Shown: positions 24,963 to 34,742 of the stretch, piece by piece
Layout of the letters: every line of letters starts with the position of its first letter
How positions within the stretch are numbered: position 1 is the stretch's first letter
Source of the DNA: DRTC01 sp964521025
GTDB taxonomy: Bacteria; Cloacimonadota; Cloacimonadia; Cloacimonadales; TCS61
Assembly (NCBI GenBank): GCA_964521025.1
Contig: CAZFPK010000036.1
Location: 1 to 34,742, forward strand
DNA length: 34,742 nucleotides
Direction: 5' to 3'
The notes under the pieces: model-generated
Database searches by the model: none
What the model was told of the DNA's origin: nothing
What the model saw: the letters and a program-made list of their open reading frames with translations, nothing else
Position numbers and translations under genes: made by a program

Positions 24963-27332
24963 TTACCGCATCAGGATCATCTTTTTTGTTCTTTGATAAT
25001 TTTCGGTTTTTAATTGATAAAAATAAATTCCCGATGATACCGCTTTATTCTCATCATCAGTTCCATCCCAAATTATGGAGTTTGAAGACCGTGTCTTTTT
25101 AGCATTAACATGGTTAATGCATTCCAAAGTTTTCACTCTCTGCCCTTTTAAATTATAAATAATGATCTCTGCATTCTTCGTGTCCTCTGCGTAGAGATCA
25201 AAAGAAATGTTTGTAAAAGTGTGGAACGGATTCGGGAAATTATTATACAGTTTGGAGTAATAAGGTTCGATATCGAATTGATTGGAATCGGAAATACCTT
25301 CTGTGGCTGAGATCTTGATATCATCGATCCACCAGCCCGGATCCCGTAAAGTTTCATCGCTGCTGAAATCAAATCTCAGATAGATATTGTTATCAATATA
25401 ACCGGCAAGAGGGATGACTGAACGATCGGATTGTGCATGCGGCAGGTAATACCAGGCAGGATTGATCCCGGAGAATTCTTCCAAAATGTCCCAATCCGTA
25501 CCGTTGATCGAAATCGCAACTGCACATATATCTGAGTCGTGTTCCGTATAATATTTGTGATCAAATTTCAGGACAATATCGTTACTCGCTTCATGCAGGT
25601 CTATCGGTTCGGATGTCGTCAAAATAGAGATCGAGTTATTGGGATAGAATTTATGATAACTCTGTTCGAAAAATCCGTAATTATTAGTAACAACATTAGA
25701 ATTTTCAAAAGTATCAAATTCAATTGCCCAATCTCCGCTCACATCCCAACGAGCAAAGCCATTGTTCCAGGATTCGCTGAAAATAACCGTCTCCAGGTTC
25801 AGTGCGATCTCAAGATCATGATTTCCGGATTCCAGGATTTCTTCATAAAGATAGGGAACACAATTATTGGAAATTACCTGCATCTTAAAATTACCGGCAG
25901 ATCCATCATAAGAAAATTCTCCGGTATTCGTATAAAGCGTATCGTTCTCCAAACTGAAAACAATTATCTCTGCCGGGACAGGTTCATCGTTGCAGGTAAT
26001 AGTTCCGGTTACACTGATTTCATCTAACGGAACTAATTCGATTTCAAGAGTTGTCCAGACGGAATTATTTACGGTTATATCATTAATGATCTGTTCTTCA
26101 TATCCTTTTTTGCGAACTTTGAGATCATAAGTTCCAGGCAGCAAAACCCTCCAGAAACGACCGTAAAGTTCATCGGTGAGCCGGTGAGCGAAAAAAGATG
26201 CTTGATGCTGTTGGACTAAAATTTCCGCAATAAGAGGTTCTCCTGTATTTGCGTCCGTAACATGACCGGTAAGCATCGCATTGTCGGTTTCGTAGCCGAT
26301 CGCTCGGTCCAATAACCAATATGCTCCCTGACTGCAGCGCAAGCATGTATCATCCACCAGATAAAGCGGAGGGTCATTCGGAGGTTGCAGGTTTTCCGTT
26401 CCGCATTCGATCAGCAGTTGGGTTGTTCCGTGAGCTTGATAAAACCAGTCGTGAGCATTTCCTTTCCTTCCCAATGAAGGGGAAGGAACATAATATCCTC
26501 CGTTTTCTCTTTCGATCATACCGGCAACCGTATTTCCGATGTATTGATTAAGATAAAAATCCGGAGAGCGTTTTTCACCGTCCCATTCAAAAGAATAATA
26601 GACTTTTTCGGAAAAATTTCCGGTTCTCGAAGAATGCCAATTGATGGAAAAAATGAAATGCTGTTCTGCAGCCAGATCGCGAATGGTCATTGTTCCGCCT
26701 TCGGAAAAAGGCGCCGGACCTTTATAATAATCCCATAATTCTTCTCCACCAGGAGCCCAAAGAGTGTCTCCGTGACACCAGTTAAAAGAATAATTCCGGT
26801 TCGTATCGACACCATCGGCGTCGTTCCCCGGACCTTCTTCATAATCAAAAATTCCATTCAGATTGTTGTCTCTTTTATTTTTCCGGAAGGAAGTGTCCCA
26901 GCCATCCATTACAACCTGCAGACCTTCGGGATTGTAGCTTGGAACAAACCACATTTCCAGGTTTGCGATCCATAAATTATAAGGAAATTGGTAAAAATGT
27001 TCGGCAATATCTTTGATCATATACATCGTGATCTCGACACCGAGAACTTCTTCCGCATGACATTGCCCGGCAAACATCACCGCAGGTTCGTCTTCATCGA
27101 CAGTTACATTGTCGGAAATTTTCACAGCCCAGATGGGTAAAGGTTCCTGGTACGGATCCGCTCCCAAGGTATGACCTATCGAATCGACCATAACGAATTG
27201 CGGATATTGCTCCTGCAGGGAATCGATCTCAGCTTTTATTTCTGCGTAAGTATGATAACGCGGGTGCAGGATCACCTGCGAAAACAGGTTTGTGCAGAGC
27301 AATAATAATATCAGAAAAAAAGTTGATTTCAT
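24963..27332 (-). CDS. Secreted M14 zinc carboxypeptidase with sorting domain
   Basis: A 789-aa protein. Signal peptide 1-19 (L-C-T-N-L-F-S-Q). The M14 domain (about 22-345) keeps the zinc ligands His92 and Glu95 (C-H-A-E-E) and His233 (N-W-H-S-S), the substrate-binding T-N-R-N-Y-S-F-N-W (Arg179) and the catalytic Glu309 (L-L-I-E-C-G-T-E). Then follow a carboxypeptidase-regulatory-like domain (about 352-440), a second small beta domain, a jelly-roll domain (about 520-685) and a T9SS-type sorting domain (about 695-789, N-F-P-N-P-F ... S-G-I-Y-F-Y). It should trim peptides outside the cell, complementing the C25 endopeptidase at 8449-11862. AAAGGA precedes the ATG. Same strand as the flanking giant genes. 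Confidence 0.92.
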   Translation of the reverse strand: MKSTFFLILLLLCTNLFSQVILHPRYHTYAEIKAEIDSLQEQYPQFVMVDSIGHTLGADPYQEPLPIWAVKISDNVTVDEDEPAVMFAGQCHAEEVLGVEITMYMIKDIAEHFYQFPYNLWIANLEMWFVPSYNPEGLQVVMDGWDTSFRKNKRDNNLNGIFDYEEGPGNDADGVDTNRNYSFNWCHGDTLWAPGGEELWDYYKGPAPFSEGGTMTIRDLAAEQHFIFSINWHSSRTGNFSEKVYYSFEWDGEKRSPDFYLNQYIGNTVAGMIERENGGYYVPSPSLGRKGNAHDWFYQAHGTTQLLIECGTENLQPPNDPPLYLVDDTCLRCSQGAYWLLDRAIGYETDNAMLTGHVTDANTGEPLIAEILVQQHQASFFAHRLTDELYGRFWRVLLPGTYDLKVRKKGYEEQIINDITVNNSVWTTLEIELVPLDEISVTGTITCNDEPVPAEIIVFSLENDTLYTNTGEFSYDGSAGNFKMQVISNNCVPYLYEEILESGNHDLEIALNLETVIFSESWNNGFARWDVSGDWAIEFDTFENSNVVTNNYGFFEQSYHKFYPNNSISILTTSEPIDLHEASNDIVLKFDHKYYTEHDSDICAVAISINGTDWDILEEFSGINPAWYYLPHAQSDRSVIPLAGYIDNNIYLRFDFSSDETLRDPGWWIDDIKISATEGISDSNQFDIEPYYSKLYNNFPNPFHTFTNISFDLYAEDTKNAEIIIYNLKGQRVKTLECINHVNAKKTRSSNSIIWDGTDDENKAVSSGIYFYQLKTENYQRTKKMILMR

Positions 27333-27354
27333 TTTTTCCTTTTTTTAGATAAAT

Positions 27355-27391
27355 CAAACATCGGAATGTCCGAAGGTCTTCCGATTGTTTG
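27355..27391. repeat. CAAACATCGGA / TCCGATTGTTTG hairpin upstream of the carboxypeptidase gene
   Basis: An 11-bp stem with one bulge (27355-27365 / 27380-27391), in the 136-base gap before the M14 gene. The loop holds another TCCGAAGG word. It belongs to the TCCGAA-rich hairpins found in most gaps of this region and could stabilise or terminate the upstream transcript. Confidence 0.5.
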
Positions 27392-27468
27392 GATCCCATT
27401 AAGTTCTTCTGTTTGTGATAAACCAACATTCCGAAGATTCGATAAATCGAAACATGCGGAAGTTGATG

Positions 27469-30400
27469 CTATCTCAGCACCACCATTTTCCTGGTTTTGG
27501 ATCTAAGGTCGTCAGCTTCGAGCCTGTAAAAATAAATTCCGCTGGAAACAGTTCTACCGGTAGAATTTCTTCCATCCCAGGATATTTTATTTTCTTCGGG
27601 TAGCAGTTTATGAACTAATTGTCCCTTAATGTTGTAGATATTTATTTCCGGATTATTCAGCGATCCGACATTTAGGTTAAAAGATATTTCCGTGGAATTT
27701 TGTAAAGGATTCGGATAGTTATTGATCGTGATATATTTATCCGGTTCAAAATCATAATCAACAGCAGTGTAGTCAAAAAGTTTTTGCGCGTAGATGCTGT
27801 AAATATCTTCTTTTCCGCTGGAGCGGGTATCTTGCCAGACGACATAAACATTATTGTTGTCATCGGTTGTTGCCATTGGTTTGCCTTGATTCTTAATGGC
27901 TGAACATATCTCCAATCCTAAAGGATCCCACTGCAAATTGCCGTCGGAATCGACCATTTGAGCATAAAGTTCCGTGCTTCGATGAGCAGCAGTACTGTAG
28001 TAATAATCTTCCCAGAAAACGACAGAATAGTCACCGCTCCGAACTAAATACGGATCAACCTCGTTACTATCTTTCACAGCAATTTCCAAACCGTTTTCTG
28101 TCCATAACTCGGAACCATTATTATCATATTTCTGCACGAAAACATCATAATTATTTCCGTTCCTGAAATCAGCCCAACACATAAAAAGATCTTCAGCGAA
28201 ACTGAAATTTGAAAGGGCTTGATCATCATCATATAGAACGAGAGGAGCTCCGTCTTCCTGCCAGAGTGTATTTCCATCATAAGTAATGATCTGTCCGTAG
28301 ATATCAAAATTTCCATTTCGTTTATCTTCCCAGACAACAAGAATTCCTTCCGGGACGAGAGTTCCTTTTGCATTTCCCTGGTTGCCTTCAGCAGCGCAAA
28401 TTTCTAAACCATCTTCAGGCCAGCCTGCTGGAGTATTCCCGTTTTCATCGATCAATTTTATAAAAATATTTTTATGGGAAGTTCCTATCCAACCTTGCCA
28501 GATGAAAAAATTCTCAACTACATCAGTCATCTCATCCTGACCGGTTCTGCTTGTGATTTGAACACCTTCGTCAGCCCATTGTTTTTGTCCGTCGATGATT
28601 AATTGACCATAAATATCAGGATTAAAAATATCTCTGGAATCCATCCAACCGACAAAGTATTGATTTTGCCTGCCTGTACTTCTGGCAGAAATCTTGGGCA
28701 TTTCTTGAGAGCAATAAAATTCAGCAACAGCAATTCCGGTTGTATCGGGCCAGAGGAAATTACCGTTTGTATCGATTCCCTGAGCATAAACCTGTTTGAA
28801 ATCTCCTCGGATTTCTTCCCAGACAACAGCAATACAATCTGCATTTGGTAATGCTGCCGAATCCATGTTTTCCTGGTCGTAACCGGTCGTCGAGGTTATG
28901 GGTTGCCCGTTTTCCGTCAAGATAATGCCGTCCGCATCTAGTGTCTGCATATATATCCGTTTCGTACTGAACCTTGTATCGATCCAGAGGGTAACAGGAT
29001 TATTATTATTTTTCAGGATTTGAAATTTTTCAGCATTTCCATCCAGACCGTAATATATGATTTCTCCATTCTCTTCCAGTAATTGATCGCCATTTTCGTC
29101 GAAAACCTGGAAGTAAATTCCTGTGGAACCTGTTCTCTTGTCTCCCCAGGTTATGAAAGCATCTCCTTCCGGATTTCTTTTGACCAAAGGTGAGAATTGT
29201 TCTCCATCAGCATTACAAACGATTTTTCCGCTGTTATCCCAACCTGCCGGAATATTTCCATCTGCATCGAGATGCTGCAAATATATGTCAACATAGGGAT
29301 AACCTTGTCCGCGAGCATCGTCCCAGACGATCCAGCAGCCGCTATTCAAATCACTAACCAAGCGGGGATTTAACTGGTCATAGTCTTCAGTACAAAGAGA
29401 AAGTCCAGCAGGATCCCAGAGCAGGTTACCATTCAAATCTATTTTTTGAATATAAATATCCTTGTAATAAAAGTCATTTCTTCCATCTTCCCAAACGATG
29501 AATGCTCCGTTATCTGATGATTTTGTTATCCTGGCATTTTTCTGAATTCCTGTTCCGACACAGATCTCAATTTCTTCTGCCCATAACAAATTTCCATTTA
29601 AATCGATCCTTTGAGCATAAATATCACCATCATTTTCGTTTCTTTTATCACGCCAGGTTATGATGAAACTTCCCGAACCATCAGGAGTAATTTTTGGTTT
29701 TTCCCGCATTCCTTGAGCATCACACAATAAGATTCCCTCGTCTCCCCATAAAAGTGTTCCATCTGAACTTATTCGTTGAATATAGATATTTCCTTGTTCG
29801 GGGCTGGGAACATCATGCCAGGCCATGATCGCGCCACCATTTCCGTCTTCCCAAAAAGTATGCTGGTTTTGACTTCCGGCAGCAGCAGCGATTGGGTTAC
29901 CGTTTGCATCCCAGCCATTAGCTATCGAACCGTCGGACAGGATATGAGTTCCGTAAATATCTGTTCCACCTGGGTTACGATGATCGATCCAGATTATGTA
30001 CGCACCTCCATTTGCATCATCGACAATGTTCAACGAAATCTGCACATCTTCTACAATACAGAGCGGAACTCCAATCGGATCCCAGAGTAAATTACCGTTG
30101 TTATCAAGTTTCTGAGCATAAATATCTCCCGCATCTTCATTGCGGAAATCGACCCAGGCAGTGATAACTCCTCCATCCGTATCGATCACGACAATATCTT
30201 CCTGGCGGTCTGCTTCACCGTTAACGAGGATTGCTTCTTCACCCCATTCGAGATTTCCATCGCTATCGACTTTCTGTGCCCAGACATCCCTTTCCGAGCG
30301 GCGAGTATCTGACCAGACATAAACGACACTGCCGTCATCGAGAGCAATTCCCGAGCGGAACCATTCGATATTAACACCCTGACGAACGGGAATTCCATCG

Positions 30401-30474
30401 GTTTGCCATTGAATTTGAGAAAATAATCCTGTTATCAGGATCATCATCACAAAAATCAGTATTTCCTTTTTCAT
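27469..30474 (-). CDS. Secreted tandem-repeat (propeller-like) protein with sorting domain
   Basis: A 1001-aa protein. Signal peptide 1-19 (L-F-S-Q). About 16 tandem units of 45-65 residues carry the pattern D-I-Y-A-Q-K-x-D-x-N-G-N-L-L-W, spacer, then x-V-V-W-x-D-x-R; examples are DVWAQKVDSDGNLEW near residue 64 and DIYAQRIDLNGNLLW in the middle. Regular W-x-D-x-R strand pairs suggest one or two beta-propellers. The C-terminus is a T9SS-type sorting domain (N-Y-P-N-P-L ... S-G-I-Y-F-Y-R). No catalytic motif is seen; an adhesion or scaffold role is only a guess. AGGAG of its ribosome site lies next to the preceding gene's stop, with an 11-base gap, so the two are co-transcribed. Confidence 0.85.
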   Translation of the reverse strand: MKKEILIFVMMILITGLFSQIQWQTDGIPVRQGVNIEWFRSGIALDDGSVVYVWSDTRRSERDVWAQKVDSDGNLEWGEEAILVNGEADRQEDIVVIDTDGGVITAWVDFRNEDAGDIYAQKLDNNGNLLWDPIGVPLCIVEDVQISLNIVDDANGGAYIIWIDHRNPGGTDIYGTHILSDGSIANGWDANGNPIAAAAGSQNQHTFWEDGNGGAIMAWHDVPSPEQGNIYIQRISSDGTLLWGDEGILLCDAQGMREKPKITPDGSGSFIITWRDKRNENDGDIYAQRIDLNGNLLWAEEIEICVGTGIQKNARITKSSDNGAFIVWEDGRNDFYYKDIYIQKIDLNGNLLWDPAGLSLCTEDYDQLNPRLVSDLNSGCWIVWDDARGQGYPYVDIYLQHLDADGNIPAGWDNSGKIVCNADGEQFSPLVKRNPEGDAFITWGDKRTGSTGIYFQVFDENGDQLLEENGEIIYYGLDGNAEKFQILKNNNNPVTLWIDTRFSTKRIYMQTLDADGIILTENGQPITSTTGYDQENMDSAALPNADCIAVVWEEIRGDFKQVYAQGIDTNGNFLWPDTTGIAVAEFYCSQEMPKISARSTGRQNQYFVGWMDSRDIFNPDIYGQLIIDGQKQWADEGVQITSRTGQDEMTDVVENFFIWQGWIGTSHKNIFIKLIDENGNTPAGWPEDGLEICAAEGNQGNAKGTLVPEGILVVWEDKRNGNFDIYGQIITYDGNTLWQEDGAPLVLYDDDQALSNFSFAEDLFMCWADFRNGNNYDVFVQKYDNNGSELWTENGLEIAVKDSNEVDPYLVRSGDYSVVFWEDYYYSTAAHRSTELYAQMVDSDGNLQWDPLGLEICSAIKNQGKPMATTDDNNNVYVVWQDTRSSGKEDIYSIYAQKLFDYTAVDYDFEPDKYITINNYPNPLQNSTEISFNLNVGSLNNPEINIYNIKGQLVHKLLPEENKISWDGRNSTGRTVSSGIYFYRLEADDLRSKTRKMVVLR

Positions 30475-30485
30475 TATTTAATCTC

Positions 30486-33400
30486 CTATCTTTGATTTGT
30501 ATTCCTGGTTGGTGCGTCAGTCGATGCAACAACCCGATAAAACATTTTTACTGAAGATGCTGTTGTCTGCCAGGATGTTGTTCCAATCCCTTCTTCTTCC
30601 AGGGTCGAGAAGGAACCGTATGGATTTGAGTCACTATAAACTTTATAAGAATTTGCACCAGATACAGAATCCCAGCTAATTGTGATTGTTCCGCCGTTTT
30701 GAGAGATACTAACATTTGCAGGTGGATCCAGGCTTTCTTCGACATTCAAAGTTACGGGAATAGAAACTTCCGGATTATCAGGATCATTGCTGCTAATGAC
30801 AATATTTGCCAGGTATGTACCGACTTCGAGAGCATCGGGATTCGTATCGAAAGTTACAGTGATCACATCGTCGGGAGAACCTGCATCGATCGAACCGGTA
30901 ATTTGATTTTCTCCATCGAGTGTACACCAGCTGAAAGTCGGATCGTTTGTACAGGTTGCGGAGAAGGGACTTAATCCGGTTGGAGTAGAACCGCCTTCAC
31001 CGTCGGAAGCAACTTGTGTTCCGTCATTATCATAGATATAATAAGAATTTTCATAAGACCAACTACCTGGGGTATAATCGGTTGAAATTTGATCGCCGGT
31101 ATTTACATCGAAAAAATGAGATTCCGGACCAGTTCCATTACTCAAAGATAAATCATTTAATACAACGATATCATTGACCAGCACATCGACATAACCACCA
31201 TTCCAGCCGTCACCGTAGTCATCATGAAGGTCGATCGAGAATTGACATGATCTCAAAGATCGATCTACTTCTTTGATCAAGGGAGCAATGATCGGAGTTT
31301 TGATTTCCCTGTTGCCGACATTGTAATCTTTTCTAATTTTTGAAATATCGAATTTGTTATTTCCTGAACCGGTAATTCTTTCGGTATAAACAACTGTTGC
31401 TGTGTAATCTAAAGTTATACCGCCATCATTTCCGATATTTAAGTTATCTGTTGTGGAACCTTCCGGCGGTAATGTTTTTGTAAATGAAGCAGGTGAGTAT
31501 GTAATTTGAGCTGGAGAAGCTAGCGGAGGAAAAGTAATATAATCGATCCAGGCACAATCATCGCCTTCACTCACTGAACCATCCTTATGATATTGCCATT
31601 TAAAAGTGTGTGTTCCTGCGGTTACGGAATATGTCTCTTCCGACCAGGAATCTATCCCGGACCATCTTTCCTGTTCGACATCATCGATGAGAAACCTGAG
31701 ATAATCCCAAATATGAGTTTCATGATTCTCACAGGAAACTTTTTTCCAAAAAGTTATATTACCTGCAGACAATACTTCAACCTCAACCAGCAGGTAAGTA
31801 TCCTGACTATGAGTAATAGTACCTGATTTAGCACAATAGGTTCCTTCATAAGGGCTTTCGGTTACAACCGACCAATCTGCATCACCGTCAAATTCCCAGG
31901 CATATTGAGAGAAATCACCGGTTTCAAAATCTTCGATATTCATTCCCACAGATAACGAGAAACCGTCTGTATTAGTGTAACCAAGGTCTCCACTAAAATC
32001 CAGATCAAAAATTATAGTGTGTCCCATTGGAGTGCTTGCTGATGTTGTGACATTAAAATACACATAAGTAGTTGTTCCTGCTGCTAATAATGAAGTAAAA
32101 TCCGTATCATCATTTATCGTAATATAACTGTCGGTAGAAGATAGAATCGATGTCAGATTTGTCGCATCTGCTCCCCCATTATTTATTAAAGTAACTCTTA
32201 ATTCGGTAGTCTCATCCGGATCTAAAGTATTATTATCACCATCGTTTACAAAAACTTCCTGAAACTCAACAATGGGTGCATTTAGCATAAGTTGGAAATC
32301 CAGATCCCAGGTATCTTCATTGCTGGTAACATCCAGATCGAATAATACATAATGTCCATCCGGACAATCATTATCTACGGTAAAAGTATAATCCGTTAAA
32401 TTAGTTCCTGATCCGCCTCCGGCAATATCATTGTAATTTGAAAAATTTTGAGTAACAGTTACATAACCATCAACAGATGAGAGAACAGCAGAGATTCCGG
32501 TAGCGGGATTCAATCCCATATTATTCAGGTCGATTTCCAGGTTCACGGTTTCACCATAATCTACATTTCCATTGCCGTTTGTATCATCGATAACGATCGT
32601 TCCGATGACAAGATAAGGTTCTGACGGAGGTGATGGCGTATTAGTTGTGAAGAGAACAGCCATTTGATTTTGCAAAGTTTTTGCTGCTGTTGGATAAGTA
32701 TCGTTATAAGTGTATTCCAATCCTACTTCGCTGGTATGATCTTCGATACCTACAGTTGCGTATTGACCATGAGAAATATGAAAGGTCGGAGTATAATCGC
32801 CAACATCGACATTGTTCACAACCTTGTATTGCACTTTAATTTCTCCATCTCCGGTCGGAGTTGCATAATAATTTGGATCATAGAGAATTACCTGGAATGT
32901 TTCTTCCGCACTGTTATATTCATTTTGCAGGTGAGACCATTCAACAACGAAATAATGTTGAACGGAATTATTATAATAACATACTCTTCCGCTGCCGATT
33001 TTAAGATCATCCCAGAAAGGAGCGATCATGGGTGAAGGACCAAGCGGACCAGGAATATGCCAGTTCATAAAGGAATATTGTTCCGTTGAACCGGGGGCAA
33101 TCCAACCATTCGAACAAACAGTAATGGTGGAATAATTCTCTCCATAAAAAGTAAAATTAAAAGGCAAACTTATAGTTTCGATATCTCCTGTATTTCCAAC
33201 ATCAGACATGGAAATAACAGTTCCGGAACCTCCGTAATTTGGATCGATCTCTTCCCAATCATAAGTTGGAGCAGGAGTGTAATCTATATCACCATCATCA
33301 AAGCAATAGTAACCATAAGTATCAGGTCCGAGAGGATCAGTTACCGAAACATCACCAACTTCAAAAATAAATTGGACAGTATTGTCATAACCGCTTGCAT

Positions 33401-34742
33401 TATAAAGTTGAAGATCGAGAGTAAACTGGGTTCCCGGAGTTATATTCGAGCTTGCTGTAAGTTCGAATTTATTAGAATTATTAGTTGCTGATGATCCTGA
33501 ACCAATGGTTCCGAAATACCCCGAATCATCGCTAATAGTAATTTGACTGTCTGAGCTTGAAAGAGTTCCGTAAACAGAAGATGCGGAAACAGAACCGATA
33601 TTTTCAATGGTTACGGTTAGATCGGAAGTTTCTCCGGGATCCAATATACCATTACCACCATCGTCAACAGTATAACTGTTATATGATAGATTTGCTCCTG
33701 CAACAGTTAAATATATTTTATCATTCCATTCATTACCGACACCTTCAGTTATGACCATATCGATATCGATTTCTGTTCCGCCCAGAACATCGGCATCCAC
33801 GCTGAAATCAAAATCATCATAAGAATAGGACGAGCTTCCGGCACCGATATTCGGATAAGTTTCAGTATTATCGGTAATCGTGATAAAACTATCATCTGAT
33901 GAAATGGTTGCTCCAATAGAATATGTGCTTGCTGTACCGTAATTTTTCAGGCTGACCCCGAGTTCGATATCTTCTCCGGGATTGATATTTCCATTATTAT
34001 TCCCGGAAGAAGTTCCGGAATTATCATCATCGATGTTTGTTTCAAATACACTTAAAAATTTACTTTCCTGACTAATATCGAAACTGCCGAGATGCGGGAT
34101 ATAATTATGATCTGTAACTGTCAAAGTAACTGTTCCTTCGAGGTCGCCATCAAATTGTAAGATAATTTGACCGTTACTGTCCGTATATCCTGTGGAAAAA
34201 ATATCATCATCTCCCATTAAAGCTGTAACCCATGCTCCTTCTATTGGTGCGCGAGAACTGTTTTCAACTGTGACTTCAATATAATTGCTCCCCTGAGGAA
34301 TAGTGGAATCATAAGTAACGATCAGGGCTTCCGGGAGATTTGTCCAGACTTCCATCCCCGGATCTCCCATAAGATTGTTCCAATAAGAGAAATTGTTAAC
34401 TTCATCATTGGGATTTCCGGGATAATTAAGATATAGATTTAATTTCCCGCGATTCAGTGCTCCTCCCATGTGATATATCTGGTCCTGGAAAATTCCGTAA
34501 AATATTCCTGCATCCACGCAATTGTTGAAGCAAGTATGAGTGTATATCGTGGCTGTTGCTATGGCGGCAATTCCGCCTTTAGGAACGGCTACCGTACCGG
34601 CTTTTAACATAGCTTCGCTGCGACAATCGCTGGTGCCTTCAAAATCTCCGGTAGAACAGGTTGGAAATACAGCAACCGGTAACATATAACCATTGGTTAA
34701 ACTGTTGATATCAGATGTATCCCATCCACTCATTCCTAAATA
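30486..34742 (-). CDS. Giant C25-like multidomain surface protein, 5' end outside the window
   Basis: At least 1418 residues; the frame stays open to the window edge (preceding codons read Y-L-G), so the apparent ATG at 34733 is internal. From the edge: tail of a C25-like domain (about 1-135) with Cys29 (F-P-T-C-S) but Met4 where gingipains have His; four Ig/CARDB-like repeats each opening with an Asp/Gly/Asn-rich 'N-G-N-x-D-x-G-E-T' loop (near 237, 359, 717 and 834); a lectin-like module (about 476-700) shared with the 21320-24784 protein; a jelly-roll domain (about 932-1076); a D-D-Y-G-D-G-W-N-G domain (about 1169); and a C-terminal fibronectin type III-like domain (about 1339-1418). Unlike its neighbours it lacks a sorting domain. 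Confidence 0.85.
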   Translation of the reverse strand, partial: YLGMSGWDTSDINSLTNGYMLPVAVFPTCSTGDFEGTSDCRSEAMLKAGTVAVPKGGIAAIATATIYTHTCFNNCVDAGIFYGIFQDQIYHMGGALNRGKLNLYLNYPGNPNDEVNNFSYWNNLMGDPGMEVWTNLPEALIVTYDSTIPQGSNYIEVTVENSSRAPIEGAWVTALMGDDDIFSTGYTDSNGQIILQFDGDLEGTVTLTVTDHNYIPHLGSFDISQESKFLSVFETNIDDDNSGTSSGNNNGNINPGEDIELGVSLKNYGTASTYSIGATISSDDSFITITDNTETYPNIGAGSSSYSYDDFDFSVDADVLGGTEIDIDMVITEGVGNEWNDKIYLTVAGANLSYNSYTVDDGGNGILDPGETSDLTVTIENIGSVSASSVYGTLSSSDSQITISDDSGYFGTIGSGSSATNNSNKFELTASSNITPGTQFTLDLQLYNASGYDNTVQFIFEVGDVSVTDPLGPDTYGYYCFDDGDIDYTPAPTYDWEEIDPNYGGSGTVISMSDVGNTGDIETISLPFNFTFYGENYSTITVCSNGWIAPGSTEQYSFMNWHIPGPLGPSPMIAPFWDDLKIGSGRVCYYNNSVQHYFVVEWSHLQNEYNSAEETFQVILYDPNYYATPTGDGEIKVQYKVVNNVDVGDYTPTFHISHGQYATVGIEDHTSEVGLEYTYNDTYPTAAKTLQNQMAVLFTTNTPSPPSEPYLVIGTIVIDDTNGNGNVDYGETVNLEIDLNNMGLNPATGISAVLSSVDGYVTVTQNFSNYNDIAGGGSGTNLTDYTFTVDNDCPDGHYVLFDLDVTSNEDTWDLDFQLMLNAPIVEFQEVFVNDGDNNTLDPDETTELRVTLINNGGADATNLTSILSSTDSYITINDDTDFTSLLAAGTTTYVYFNVTTSASTPMGHTIIFDLDFSGDLGYTNTDGFSLSVGMNIEDFETGDFSQYAWEFDGDADWSVVTESPYEGTYCAKSGTITHSQDTYLLVEVEVLSAGNITFWKKVSCENHETHIWDYLRFLIDDVEQERWSGIDSWSEETYSVTAGTHTFKWQYHKDGSVSEGDDCAWIDYITFPPLASPAQITYSPASFTKTLPPEGSTTDNLNIGNDGGITLDYTATVVYTERITGSGNNKFDISKIRKDYNVGNREIKTPIIAPLIKEVDRSLRSCQFSIDLHDDYGDGWNGGYVDVLVNDIVVLNDLSLSNGTGPESHFFDVNTGDQISTDYTPGSWSYENSYYIYDNDGTQVASDGEGGSTPTGLSPFSATCTNDPTFSWCTLDGENQITGSIDAGSPDDVITVTFDTNPDALEVGTYLANIVISSNDPDNPEVSIPVTLNVEESLDPPANVSISQNGGTITISWDSVSGANSYKVYSDSNPYGSFSTLEEEGIGTTSWQTTASSVKMFYRVVASTDAPTRNTNQR

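Overview
The window looks like a piece of a low-GC, diderm (Gram-negative-type) bacterium of the FCB superphylum, most likely Cloacimonadota or a close relative. This is inferred from several very large secreted proteins ending in a type IX secretion (T9SS)-like sorting domain ('N-F-P-N-P-F ... I-Y-N-x-K-G-Q ... W-x-G-x-D ... S-G-I-Y-F-Y'), gingipain-like C25 proteins, beta-barrel and lipoprotein genes, A/G-rich Shine-Dalgarno sites, and gaps crowded with dispersed repeats. No rRNA, tRNA, CRISPR array or intact transposase was seen.

Region 1 (1-7.8 kb, minus strand). A maturation and export locus. In transcription order: a 56-aa precursor-like peptide with a double-glycine leader (7625-7795); an intrinsic-terminator hairpin; a radical SAM/SPASM maturase with a PqqD-like N-terminal (RRE-type) domain that is broken by a frameshift and has lost the first Fe-S cysteine (6085-7465); a small ABC ATPase and its membrane partner (5497-6084, 4851-5480); a secreted 6-bladed beta-propeller protein (3786-4796); a full-length ABC exporter (1714-3684); and a periplasmic adaptor lipoprotein (388-1467). 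From about 3.7 to 7.5 kb the DNA is visibly more AT-rich than its surroundings, which suggests a transferred island. The last two genes look compositionally native and may be only neighbours. The exporter carries an in-frame insertion of about 80 residues made of repeat DNA just before its ATP-binding core.

Region 2 (8.4-13.5 kb, plus strand). A C25 gingipain-type protease with a complete His/Cys dyad and sorting domain, a possible coupled 58-aa ORF, cytidine deaminase (cdd) and thioredoxin reductase (trxB).

Region 3 (13.5-21 kb, minus strand). A poly-gamma-glutamate locus, pgsB-pgsC-pgsW, followed by a translationally coupled pair (a periplasmic protein and an outer-membrane beta-barrel-like protein). 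A terminator, the SEDS glycosyltransferase rodA and a coupled lipoprotein/small-protein pair come next. No pgsA/capA is present here.

Region 4 (21.3-34.7 kb, minus strand). Four giant cell-surface or secreted proteins in a row: a C25-like protein cut by the window end, a 16-repeat propeller-like protein, an M14 zinc carboxypeptidase, and another C25-like protein. The C25-like pair keeps the nucleophile Cys, but the expected catalytic His is Trp in one and Met in the other.
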